From the NCBI GenBank assembly GCA_016987375.1, contig PJRA01000196.1:1457738-1469823 (forward strand): 12,086 nucleotides of DNA, in the 5' to 3' direction. The first letter of the stretch is position 1; each line of letters begins with the position of its first letter. The position numbers and the translations under genes were made by a program. The notes under the pieces are model-generated. The model did no database searches. It was not told the DNA's origin and worked only from the letters and a program-made list of their open reading frames with translations. Of this stretch, positions 1 to 8,365 are shown in pieces. Source of the DNA: Brachionus koreanus. Taxonomy: Eukaryota > Rotifera > Eurotatoria > Ploima > Brachionidae.

Positions 1-968
1 GATTTCACATAATTTAAGTCTAATTCCTTCAACTTCAACTCAATTCGGCTAATCAGCTGCTGCTCAGTTGAGGCTTGCCAACCTCCCTCGTATCCTTTCT
101 GACTTAAACAACCCAAAAAATTTTCAATTAGACGTGCTTGAGGAATATTTGGTGTGTTGATGTCTTTGGCCACATAATTTACGTTTTCGTCCTTCCATGT
201 AATGCAGTTCCTTGAATAGTGAGCAGATGCTAAGTCAGGCCAAAAAACATAGTCAAAGTCTCAATGATACTTATGCATAAATGGAAGAAGTCGTTTATTC
301 AAGCATTCGTCGATATAGATAACGGAATTGATGGCAACCGACTTTGATAATCGAAAAAGTGGCTTTGAGATTCCTCGATCGGATATGGCTATCTAAACCA
401 ACATCTACCTTGGTAACTTCTCTTTTCCAGCAAAGCGAACACTGTTCGGACAAGAAGACTTGTTATTTGTGTAATATCCGGCATTTCCCGGCATGTTGTC
501 TTCCGAAAAAGTAAAGTATTTTTCGTCTTCCAAAATAAGTGAACATGGTGAACGATATAGCATATTTGAAAATTTTGCGCTCAAGTTCTTTGCTTATTCA
601 AACTGTACGACACTATATTTTGGCGTTTTTTCACGTTTTCAAAACGATATACCCATTTTTTTTAATTGTCGACCAACTGTTCTTTGGTGGACAGAAAATT
701 TCCTAGCTATATGTCTTTGACTCACTTCAGTTCGGTTATTGGTCAATCAGTTTTACTTCCTTGCAGCTGTCCAGGTACTTGGACGATCAGTTCTCTTATT
801 GTCTTTTGTCGGCCCTCCATTTTGAATACGGCTGATTGTATTATATTTGGTACTTCGAGCAATTCCTTATTTTGTAAAGTACGCGACAAGGTCACATTTT
901 TTCATTTGTGAAATCATATTTTTGACTGCTTTTCGAAAATTCTCTTGTTCAGTCACAGAAAGTCCCAT
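1..968 (-). pseudogene. Tc1/mariner-type transposase pseudogene, 3' end outside window
   Basis: Reverse-strand reading from the ATG at 966-968 gives one continuous frame of about 322 codons to the window edge. It has eight stops, at 867-869, 753-755, 747-749, 639-641, 594-596, 405-407, 393-395 and 261-263, and no frameshift. The N-terminal part looks like the paired helix-turn-helix DNA-binding region of these transposases. Catalytic landmarks follow: LILEDEKYF near codons 144-152 (first Asp at 148), FWPDLASAHY near 242-251 (second Asp at 245) and NIPQARLIENF (Glu at 282), which leaves 36 residues between the second Asp and the Glu. The intact enzyme would cut and paste a transposon with TA target duplications. 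The family is usually about 340 residues, so only the last 20-30 are missing. No terminal inverted repeat can be paired because the other end lies off-window. It is clearly dead. The superfamily assignment is firm; the DD36E subfamily is an inference from spacing. Confidence 0.93.
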
Positions 969-1322
969 TTTACAAATTTTTTTTTCCAATATTATAGCTA
1001 ATGGTTAGTAGTTTAAATATATATGTATATATATATATAATATAGATCATCTGATCATTTTCCTAATCGGGAAAGTAAGCTTAACTTTTGTCTATTTACT
1101 TATGCCTCACCCGTTAAAACATTATGCTCATTCTTATTAGTGTCCCTGATTAATTGGTTATTTTTCAATTGAATGAATTAAAAACTGATATATTATAACT
1201 ATTTTTTATATGAAAATGTTCGCAATGAGATTTTTTAACACTAAAAAATTAACAAATTAGTTTGATTTTTGATCAATTTTATTGAAGTAAAAAAATTTCA
1301 AAAATTCCCTAATAAAAAAAAT
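969..1322. other. AT-rich non-coding stretch upstream of the transposase pseudogene
   Basis: No convincing reading frame is present on either strand. The part next to the pseudogene should contain the 5' untranslated region and the terminal repeat of that element, but its boundary cannot be placed without the other end. The only clear structure is the TA microsatellite near 1017-1044. Confidence 0.6.
1017..1044. repeat. (TA)n microsatellite
   Basis: Alternating T and A for about 28 bases, interrupted once by a G and once by an AA step. Confidence 0.85.
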
Positions 1323-1599
1323 TTAAGGAAGATACAAACCACTTAATAAATGTTTGATGTCATCTTTGTCAAATGTAGTGCATTCATGAAAAATTCAAAT
1401 TTTCTTATCTTTAGCTTTTATATAAACTTTACCGGTACCAAGTTTATTTATTTCTAATTCTTGTAACTTTTGATCCCGATCAAAATTGATATTGAATATT
1501 TTCATGTGAAAGGTTGGTTAATGAATTTCTTATTTGCTTTTTTACTTTACGATTCTTTTTTACGAGTCTTAGCTCGTTTTTAAATTTATTTTCAATCAT
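1323..1599 (-). pseudogene. Possible lysine-rich coding remnant, unidentified
   Basis: On the reverse strand two short frames abut. The first starts at the ATG at 1597-1599 and runs 39 codons to a TGA at 1480-1482; it is rich in Lys and Arg. The second overlaps it in another frame, starts at the ATG at 1503-1505, and reads through a TGA at 1395-1397 to a TAA at 1323-1325, 61 codons in all. Its inferred peptide includes KLGTGKVYIKAKDKK before the TGA and HECTTFDKDDIKHLL after it. That mixed composition is more protein-like than the surrounding AT-rich DNA. If real, this is one old gene or transposon fragment with a frameshift near 1480-1505 and a nonsense codon. I do not recognise the family, and chance reading frames remain possible. 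Confidence 0.25.
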
Positions 1600-1843
1600 T
1601 TTTATTTTGTTAAATTTCGATTTTAAAGTCTAAAAGTAATGATATTTAGATAATCAATCGATTTAAGCTTTTGCATAATTATGAAAAAAAGAATAACTTG
1701 GAATCAATTTATATTGTTTTTGTGTTTTGATATTTTGAATTATAGAGAATATATAAATACATGTACATATATGTGTACATATATCTAATCGTTTAAGTTT
1801 GAATGGTTTAGGCTAAGTTTACTTATTTAATAGATATAGCAAT

Positions 1844-2172
1844 TGAAATGTTTAGAGATGTTCAGTAAGCTAAAAATTATTAAATTAAAGCTTCTAAAAA
1901 TAAACTGTTTGCATTTTCATCATCACCCATCCTAATCCAAAAGTTTGCTGAATTTTAACAAACAGTTTGCACACGGTACTTGACTTTATTTTAATATATA
2001 TTGAAAAACCATTCTTGTTCATTTATAATTTTGAATTTAACTTATGTATATTTTAGCTTATATATATATTTATACTTTGGCTACCAGAGTGGCCACTTTC
2101 TATTTTAGATAAATAAAGCTATTAAAAATTTATTAATTATATTTTTTAATTGTTCATTTGGAAAACACTTCA
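1844..2172 (+). repeat. 5' LTR of the Gypsy element
   Basis: The boundary is set by TGAAATG at the start and CACTTCA at the end, which are near-perfect inverted termini with the canonical TG...CA, and by the primer site one base downstream. A TATA-like run lies at about 2060-2069 and an AATAAA at 2112-2117, so U3, R and U5 are in the expected order (U3 to about 2090, then R and U5). The left edge coincides exactly with the outer edge of the 171-bp inverted repeat, an independent support for position 1844. The length, 329 bp, is ordinary for Gypsy LTRs. Confidence 0.85.
2060..2117 (+). promoter_or_regulatory. Probable LTR core promoter and polyadenylation signal
   Basis: A TATA-like run at 2060-2069 is followed 43 bases later by AATAAA at 2112-2117. 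Transcription would be expected to start roughly 25-30 bases after the TATA run, near 2090-2100. The background is very AT-rich, so position inside the LTR is the main argument. Confidence 0.4.
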
Positions 2173-2173
2173 T

Positions 2174-2185
2174 TGGCGACGAGGA
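2174..2185 (+). other. Primer binding site, tRNA-Ser(GCU) type
   Basis: TGGCGACGAGGA begins one base after the LTR terminus. It is complementary to the 3' end, including CCA, of the animal tRNA-Ser(GCU), whose acceptor stem starts GACGAGG. The tRNA sequence is from general knowledge; the match and position are seen directly. This site would prime minus-strand DNA synthesis. Confidence 0.85.
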
Positions 2186-2203
2186 CAAAAACAAAATCGT
2201 GGA

Positions 2204-3280
2204 ATGGCCGAAGCGTATATTGATGAGTTCGATGTCGAGAACAAGTATGAGATCGACAAGAGATGGGAGAAGTGGATCTCGAAGTTTAAACGTGTTCTTG
2301 CCACTAAGAAAGAAGTTACTGACAATAAAGAAATGATCAACTGGCTGTTGTTGTGTGCTGGTCCAGATGTTGATCAAATATACAGCGTCAAGTGCGTAAA
2401 GCCTGACAACAGTGAAACTTAAGAAGAGGTGATTACTGGTCTAACAAATCACTTCAAGCCAAAAGAGAATGTACATGTAGAAAAATTAGAATTTAATGCA
2501 ATTGTTCAGAACGACGGAGAGAAGTTCGAATCGTTCGTGAATCGGTTAAAAGAGAAAGCAAAGCTGTGCAAATTCTCAGACTCAAATGAAAATATAATCA
2601 GTGCGATTATATACAGCTGCAAATCTGATGATCTCAAGAGACGAGCATTGCAAGTCAAAGAATTGACTTTAGATAAACTCGTTGAGATGGGAAACGAGGA
2701 AGAGTCAGTCAAAAATACTGTTCGGCAGTTGAGTGAGCTCAAGATCACTGAACGGGTAGAAATAAATAAGGTCGATGTTGTAGATGCATGCAGTATGTGC
2801 GGTGCTACTTCTCCTCACAAATCAGGGTGTCCAGCAAAAGGTCAAGTCTGTCTGAATTGTGGTGAACTTGACCATTATGCAAGAGTTTGCAAGTCGGCTC
2901 GAAAAAACAAAGGCAATCACAATAAGCCTGAACGACGTCGCTATGATGGACCAGGGTCAGGCGTGCCAAGCGGGTTGTATACGGATGGTCAAAATGGTTC
3001 AGGCTACCACAGCAGGCCATATAACAGTGGCTATAGACCAAATAAAAGTGGCTTTAGACCAAAAAACAATGATAATTGGCAGGGTGGTCAAAATTTAGGT
3101 AATTCTGTTGGCAATGATCAAAATCGGGGTAGAGATTTTGGACAAAACTACAACAAATATGTCCAACAAGTCAATATTGACTCAAGTGATGGCGAGAATG
3201 GCTACGAAGGTCCGATAAGAGCATGGTTAGAATCGCTCAGGTGGTTTCAAACTTCTTCCGTTGGGTTTTGCCATTGGTAA
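2204..3280 (+). pseudogene. gag: Gag of the Gypsy element, broken by an in-frame TAA
   Basis: This is the structural protein that would form the intracellular particle and bind the element's RNA. The start is the first ATG after the primer site, with MAEAYIDEFD following. The frame runs 358 codons to the TAA at 3278-3280, with a premature TAA at 2420-2422 (codon 73). A capsid-like helical region covers roughly residues 1-185, including NHFKPKENVHVEKLEF just after the stop. Two zinc knuckles follow near residues 200-230: a CX2CX5HX3C variant and a canonical CX2CX4HX4C (CLNCGELDHYARVC). The tail is rich in Gly, Asn, Arg and Tyr. Codons before and after the premature stop read as one protein, so it is a nonsense lesion. 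Gag and pol share the same frame, separated only by the terminal TAA. Confidence 0.88.
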
Positions 3281-5200
3281 CAATTTTTTGTGCCAGTCTC
3301 CGGTAATAATTGTATTGATACTGGAGCACAGGTAAATGTTATGGATGAGACAACATTCAACAATCTCCGTTCGAGACCTGTTTTGAGAAAAACAAAGTTT
3401 CGTCTGTATGGATATGGTGGTCAAAACGAATTAACAACGCTTGGCGAGTTCAAAACGAGGGTCAGGTATGATGGCAAATATAGATCAATCACATTCATTG
3501 TAGTAAATGGCGATCATGGTAATCTGCTAAGCTATGGAAGTTCAGTTCAGTTGGGCATTGTTAACGAAATAAGATGTGATCAATTAGAGCAAACTGTACC
3601 AAGAGCGCGTATTGCGAATGTAAACGCGAACACATCAACTCATTCCAAAATGATTGACCAAAAATATGCTGAATATGCTAAACGATACCCGTCCCTTTTT
3701 TCTGGTAAAACTGGTCGCTTAAAGGATTTTGTGTGTAAACTGAACATTGATGAGTCTGTCAAGCCTAGTCAACAAAAAGTCCGACAGGTGCCTTTTCATC
3801 AGCGGGAAGCAGTTGAGAAATTGATTATGACCATGTTTGAAGATGACGTCATTGAACCGGTTTCTGGTCCAACTCCATGGATTTCGCCAATTGTAATTGT
3901 ACCAAAATCGTCCGGTGAGATTCGTATCTGCGTAGATAGTCGAGCAGCAAACAAAGCAATCATGAGGACTGTCACAACACCGCGAACTGTTGAAGATTTG
4001 ATCGTCAACCTGAATGGTGCAACTGTCATATCCAAGTTTGATCTTAGATCTGGTTACAATCAGATCCTTCTAAGTGAGGAATCAAGATACATTACAGCAT
4101 TTGCGACGCATATGGGTGTATTTCAATACAAATGTCTAAGCTTTGGTTTAAATGCAGCGGCTGAAATCTTTCAAAAGACAATTGAGTTGGTATTGTCTGG
4201 TCTGGATGGTGTAATGAATTTCAGTGATGATATCATCGTGTTCGGAAAAGATCAGCAAGAACATGATGAAAACTTGCGCAAAGTGATGGAAAGATTGGAA
4301 GAATCTGGTCCTACCGTAAATGAGAAGAAGTGTGAGTTTAGCAAGAAAGAATTAACATTTTTTGGTCTCAACTTTTCCCATGAGGGCATCAAAGTCGAAA
4401 AGTCGAAATCCAATGCTTTAAGACAAGCTGGTCAACCAAAGACGGTGAATGAAGTGAGAAGCTTGTTTGGTTTGGCAAATTATTGCAGTCGCTTCATTCA
4501 AGATTTCTCCACTATAGTCAAGCCGTTAAGAGATTTAACACGCAAGAACGTCCGCTGGTATTGGCATGCTGAGCAAGATGAAGCTTTAGACAAGCTTAAG
4601 CGTGCAGTGGATGACAAATGTTTGGCATACTTTGACATTAATAAGAAAACCAGACTCACAGTGGATGCAAGTCCGGTTGGAGTCGCAGTGGTTATGTCTC
4701 AGTTTCCACCTGATAATGAAGAAGATGAACGGGTGGTTATGTACGCTAGTCGAAGCCTTTCAGATGTTGAACAGAGGTACTGTCAAGTGGAACTTGAAGC
4801 TTTGGCAGTGGTATGGGCGTGTGAAAAGTTACATCTATATATTTTTGCAACTGAATTTGAGATTGTAACGGACAACAAGGCTGTACAGTTGATTTTTAAT
4901 AATCCAAATTCGACACCCAAAGCACGAATTGAACGTTGGTGTTTGCGAATGTTACCGTATCGTTTCACAGTCAAGCACAGACCTGGTGTAAGCAACATAG
5001 CAGATTACATGTCCAGACATCCAGTTGAATCTGCTACAAGAGCCCAAGAGGTTGATACCGAGTTATACATTAATTATGTTTGTTCAAGGGCTATACCAAA
5101 TGCTATTACAAGACAAGACATGGTAAAAGCAACAAATGAAGATCACATGCTTCAGCAAGTGATCAATACGCTGAAGGGTCAAGCTGGTAACATTGAATAA
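3281..5200 (+). pseudogene. pol: Pol: aspartic protease, reverse transcriptase and RNase H
   Basis: The frame continues straight on from gag after the TAA at 3278-3280. The retropepsin motif IDTGAQVNV contains the catalytic Asp at 3317-3319. Reverse transcriptase spans about 3770-4400, with the landmarks PWISPIVIVPK, KFDLRSGYNQ and FSDDIIVFG; the DD pair is at 4226-4231. A connection region follows (SLFGLANYCSRFI). RNase H covers about 4640-5020, with its acidic residues in TVDASP, VELEAL and VTDNKA, and ends near HRPGVSNIADYMSRHP. All the expected catalytic residues are present. The frame stops at the TAA at 5198-5200, inside the normally continuous stretch between RNase H and integrase, so it is a lesion and not a natural end. 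Upstream of IDTGA the protease is shorter than usual, so the gag-pro junction may be altered. Confidence 0.92.
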
Positions 5201-6398
5201 TGCTTCAACGCAATACTTGATGAGTTATCCGTCACGGCTGACAATTTGGTCATGCGTGGTACAAAATTGGTTGTACCAGAGCAGCTAGTTCGTTTGGCAC
5301 ATGGAGGTCATATGGGTATGGTTAAGACAAAGCGTCTGATACGTAGTTATGTCTGGTTTCCTGGTATTGATCAAAAGGTAGAACAATTCATCACCAGATG
5401 CCATAAGTGCCAAGTAAACACTGACAAGACTAAGTTTGAGCCAATCAAAACATCAGTAATGCAAGATGGTCCGTGGAAATTAGTAGCAATTGACTTCTAT
5501 GGGCCTTTACGTTGTGGTAAACTGTTGCTAGTCATGATTTGTGAATACTCGAGGTTTCCAATAGTCAAGACAGTATCAAGTACAGCTTTTGTCATAATTA
5601 AGCCTATTCTGGACGACATTTTCGCGACTTTTGGTATCCCAGAGACGGTAAAATCTGACAATGGTCCACCATTTAATGGTTCAGAGTTCAGTAAGTACAG
5701 CAAAACAATGGGTTTCAAGCATCATAGAATAACACCATTGTGGCCTAGGGCGAATAGTATGTGTGAAGGTTTTATGAAAAACCTGGGCAAAGTCATGCGC
5801 AATGCTGGCTCAACTCAACAATCTAAGTGGAAAAACGAGCTCGTCGAATTTCTGCGTAACTATCGAGCTACACCACATTCGTCGACCAATGTTTCGCCCT
5901 ACAGTTTGCTTTTCCAAAGCAATAGTAGCACTGCAAAGTTACCAAACTTTACTAAATTCAATTCTGATAAGCAACATGAATTGAAACATGAAATTGCTCA
6001 GAAAAGTGATCAAATTGCAAAGCAGAAAATGAAAAGAGATGGTGATACGAATCTTCGCAGCAAAGAGAGTCTGTTCAAGATCGGTGATGAAGTTTTAGTA
6101 AAGCAGAACCGAGCCCACAAATCATGCACAATTATGGGAGATATGCCGTGGCGAATTGTTAAAATAAATGGTTCTATGGTAAAGCTTGAAAGAGATGGCA
6201 AAGTGCAGCTGAGAAACTCGTCGTTTTGCCAGAAATATCAAAGAAATAGTAGTAATGTGAGGGCACATAAACAAGTCTTCGGTTCCAGAATTATGCGCTG
6301 AAATTGAGGCGAACAAGGAGCAAAGTGATATAACATGTCAGCGTGAAGAACAAATTGGTAGACTGTTTAATTCAAGTCATGTCATAAATGTGTCATAA
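5201..6398 (+). pseudogene. pol: Pol: integrase, with late frameshift
   Basis: This is the same frame as the RT part, after the TAA at 5198-5200. The zinc-binding HHCC domain reads HGGH...CHKC (about 5297-5410). The catalytic core carries AIDFYGPL, VKSDNGPPF and a Glu in MCEGF, with 35 residues between the last two, so it is a DD35E retroviral-type integrase. A basic C-terminal domain with FKIGDEVLV follows (about 6075-6240). The frame ends at the TGA at 6299-6301. A neighbouring frame stays open from 6261 to the TAA at 6396-6398 with a charged peptide (AEIEANKEQSD). The shift therefore lies between about 6261 and 6290, and the coding end is 6398. That end is only two bases before the inverted LTR copy. 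No tyrosine recombinase is present. Confidence 0.9.
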
Positions 6399-6400
6399 AT
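6379..6400 (+). repeat. Tandem 11-mer at the pol/inverted-LTR junction
   Basis: TGTCATAAATG is repeated twice in direct tandem (6380-6390 and 6391-6400 plus the next base, depending on phase). It covers the end of pol and abuts the inverted LTR copy. It may be filler or slippage at a rearrangement joint. Confidence 0.6.
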
Positions 6401-6571
6401 GAATGGTTTTTCAATATATATTAAAATAAAGTCAAGTACCGTGTGCAAACTGTTTGTTAAAATTCAGCAAACTTTTGGATTAGGATGGGTGATGATGAAA
6501 ATGCAAACAGTTTATTTTTAGAAGCTTTAATTTAATAATTTCTAGCTTACTGAACATCTCTAAACATTTCA
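6401..6571 (-). repeat. Inverted partial LTR (first 171 bp) at the right end of the Gypsy element
   Basis: The reverse complement matches 1844-2014 in 170 of 171 positions. The single difference is in the AT-rich stretch near 6541-6543. The outer edge at 6571 corresponds exactly to the LTR start TGAAATG. Inward of 6401 the match breaks down abruptly, with only weak AT-rich resemblance. Read on the plus strand it supplies an AATAAA at 6425-6430 that could end transcripts of this copy. Confidence 0.93.
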
Positions 6572-7136
6572 TCTTCTCCGAAGTTTAATTGAAAAATCTG
6601 CCCTTAGCAACTAACTTAAATTCTTACTTCCTAACACTGATTAAATAATGGAATATGAGGAAAATGACTTTTTTAAAATTAATTTTTTTTTATAATCACA
6701 ACTTTGACTATAGTCAAGAATATATTTTGGAAAATAATTAAAGTTTTATTACAAAATTTTAGAGATAAAATTTGGAATTGAGAAAGAGAAAACAATAAAT
6801 AAATATCTTTTGGATCCTGTGTGTTCTTTTGTATACTTTGGTAAATTTTTCAAAAAAAAATTAAAATCAATTAGACTATTAATGAATGAATGAATTAAAC
6901 AATTTTAAAGTTTAAATAAATTTTGTTACAAAGCTTTCATTTAGATTATTATGCTTCAATTTTAAATTTTAGACTATTTTTCACTTTTCGTTTATACAAA
7001 TTGATTTCTCAAATTGATTAAATTTGTTCGATATTTTACGAACTAAGTCAAATATTTTATGATTTTTACTCAAATTCTTAAAGAAAAATGAACTCTCCAG
7101 GTGTCAATTAATTAAAATTATAAAGCCTAAATTTTT
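6572..7136. other. AT-rich intergenic stretch between the Gypsy element and the receptor
   Basis: No gene is recognisable. It would contain the 3' untranslated region of the receptor on the minus strand. An AATAAA on that strand lies at 6745-6750, and another overlaps the receptor's stop codon. A 14-bp perfect palindrome TTGACTATAGTCAA lies at 6704-6717. Confidence 0.6.
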
Positions 7137-8287
7137 TTATTTATTTAAAACATTTAAATTAAAATCAGAATTAAATCTTTGATTTTTTCCTTTGAAATAT
7201 TTACATAGGACAACTTTTCTAAAGGAATGTCTGAATTTGGTCGACATTAAATTGTATATGATTGGATTGGACATGCCATGCAAATAATAAAGAAATTTTG
7301 TTGTCAAGAATATTATGTTCATTATACGAAAACGAATCATGTCGTTTTCTAACGATGTGTTTTCAAACTTGTAAAATATGTTGAACAATTGAAACATTTT
7401 GAGAGGGATTTGACAAAAATAAAATGCCAATGATACTAAACAAATTGTAATTGTCTGTTTGCGTTTGAGAATCAGTGAATTATAGCTACGATTACCGGTA
7501 ATAACTATATTAACTGGCTTTATCAAGGAAGCGTTCAATTCACTTCTTGAATTAAACGAATTACCATATGTTCCACTTGAACGCGAACTATAATTTCTGA
7601 GTATTGCCTTAGCTCCATGTTCTTTGTTTAATTTTTTCAATTTTCTTATTATAAAAATATACACCACACTCAAGATTAGACTTGGAGCAAAAACAAATAA
7701 TGATGTACAGCTTGAAGAGTAGATTTTGGCGCCAATAGACCTTTTATAAAAACAATAAGCTATTTTGGTTCCATTGAAAGCTTCATATTTGTAAATTGAA
7801 TATGACAAATAAGGAGTCGAACATACTGCACTTATAAACCAAATGCTCAGCAAAATACCATAAATAGTTCTTTTTTTTTTGACAATTTGTATCTAATAAG
7901 TAATAATTAGAATGTTAAATAATTGCTGTAGAAAAAAAGTCTAATTACATGCAAAGGAAAGACAGTCACATACAACCTTTCTAAACTAATTGATATTAAA
8001 GTTAATGAAGACACTGAAGTAAGTAGACTTTCCATAAAATAGTCCATGTGGCACATAAATTCACCGAGACGCCACTCTCCATAGTTTACCAGATCCATTA
8101 GTGCTACTGGAAAGCACGTTAATACTATCAAAATATCTGTTGCACTAAGATTAATAAACAAATGGTTTGTTGATGACTTTAAGTTTTTATCAAATGTATA
8201 GACAATAATTACTATTATGTTTCCAAAAAAACCAACTAAAGTTACTAAACTAATAAAAAACATAAAAATTAAAATGTACACTTCCAT
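7137..8287 (-). CDS. Rhodopsin-class (class A) GPCR, neuropeptide-receptor-like, two exons
   Basis: Exon 1 is 7949-8287 and exon 2 is 7137-7892, joined in phase 0 across a 56-nt GT-AG intron. The product has 364 residues. Seven membrane segments are visible: TM1 from residue 4 with GFFGNIIVI, TM2 with NLSATDILIV, TM3 starting after FMCHMDY, TM4 after KKKRT, TM5 near APSLILSVVYIFIIRKL, TM6 from KRKQTITICLV, and TM7 ending in NPIIYN. TM3 and loop-2 cysteines (MCHM, YCFYK) can form the conserved disulfide. Two class A positions deviate: ERL (103-105) replaces D/ERY, and CQIP replaces CWxP in TM6. Overall it resembles the ghrelin/neuromedin U/TRH receptor group of plasma-membrane peptide receptors, but the ligand cannot be told. 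TM1 starts almost at the Met, so an upstream exon may supply the N-terminus. An AATAAA overlaps the stop codon. Confidence 0.88.
7893..7948 (-). other. 56-nt spliceosomal intron in the GPCR gene
   Basis: The donor is CAT|GTAATT and the acceptor TTATTAG|ATA on the minus strand. Removing it joins FPLH to IQIVKKKRT, restoring the second intracellular loop between TM3 and TM4 with no frame change. Without removal, the reading frame hits a stop. An alternative AG lies earlier (TTCTACAG) but does not give the expected loop. Confidence 0.85.
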
Positions 8288-8302
8288 TTCAATATTTGGT
8301 AT

Positions 8303-8310
8303 CTAAATAG
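8303..8310 (-). promoter_or_regulatory. Possible splice acceptor upstream of the GPCR start codon
   Basis: The minus strand reads CTATTTAG|ATACCAAAT, with a pyrimidine-leaning tract before it and an open frame from the AG into the annotated ATG (IPNIEM). It may mark an upstream exon that carries the 5' leader or the real N-terminus. No such exon can be identified. Confidence 0.35.
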
Positions 8311-8365
8311 ACAAAAATTAATTTTAAATTTTATCATAAATTTTCACTTTGGAAATGTTTCAAAT

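Larger units (their letters stand above)
1844..6571 (+). mobile_element. Ty3/Gypsy-type LTR retrotransposon with inverted terminal LTR sequence
   Basis: The element has a 5' LTR (1844-2172), a primer binding site (2174-2185), gag, protease, reverse transcriptase, RNase H and integrase in the Gypsy order, and no envelope gene. The integrase lies after RNase H, which separates it from Copia elements. The right end is abnormal: no directly oriented 3' LTR or polypurine tract follows pol. Instead 6401-6571 is the reverse complement of 1844-2014 with one mismatch in 171. The flanks outside the inverted repeats (GCAAT on the left, TCTTC on the right) do not form a target duplication. Three in-frame TAA codons and a frameshift inactivate the coding region. 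Two gag zinc knuckles and a Ser-type primer site recall the Mag-like Gypsy branch of animals; that placement is an inference. Confidence 0.9.

Noticed and set aside
493..911. Two plus-strand open frames of 75 and 81 codons
   Set aside because: They are antisense to the mariner transposase pseudogene, whose catalytic motifs are clear on the minus strand.
1..968. Variant genetic code explaining the in-frame stops
   Set aside because: All three stop codons occur within the frame, while the receptor gene uses TAA as its end and has none inside, so ordinary nonsense decay is simpler.
2105..2377. Minus-strand open frame over the LTR and gag start
   Set aside because: It is a shadow of gag, which is supported by the primer site, the ATG position and capsid-like sequence.
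1844..6571. DIRS-type retrotransposon
   Set aside because: The inverted ends fit, but the element encodes a DD35E integrase with an HHCC domain and no tyrosine recombinase, and has a normal LTR with TATA, AATAAA and a primer site.
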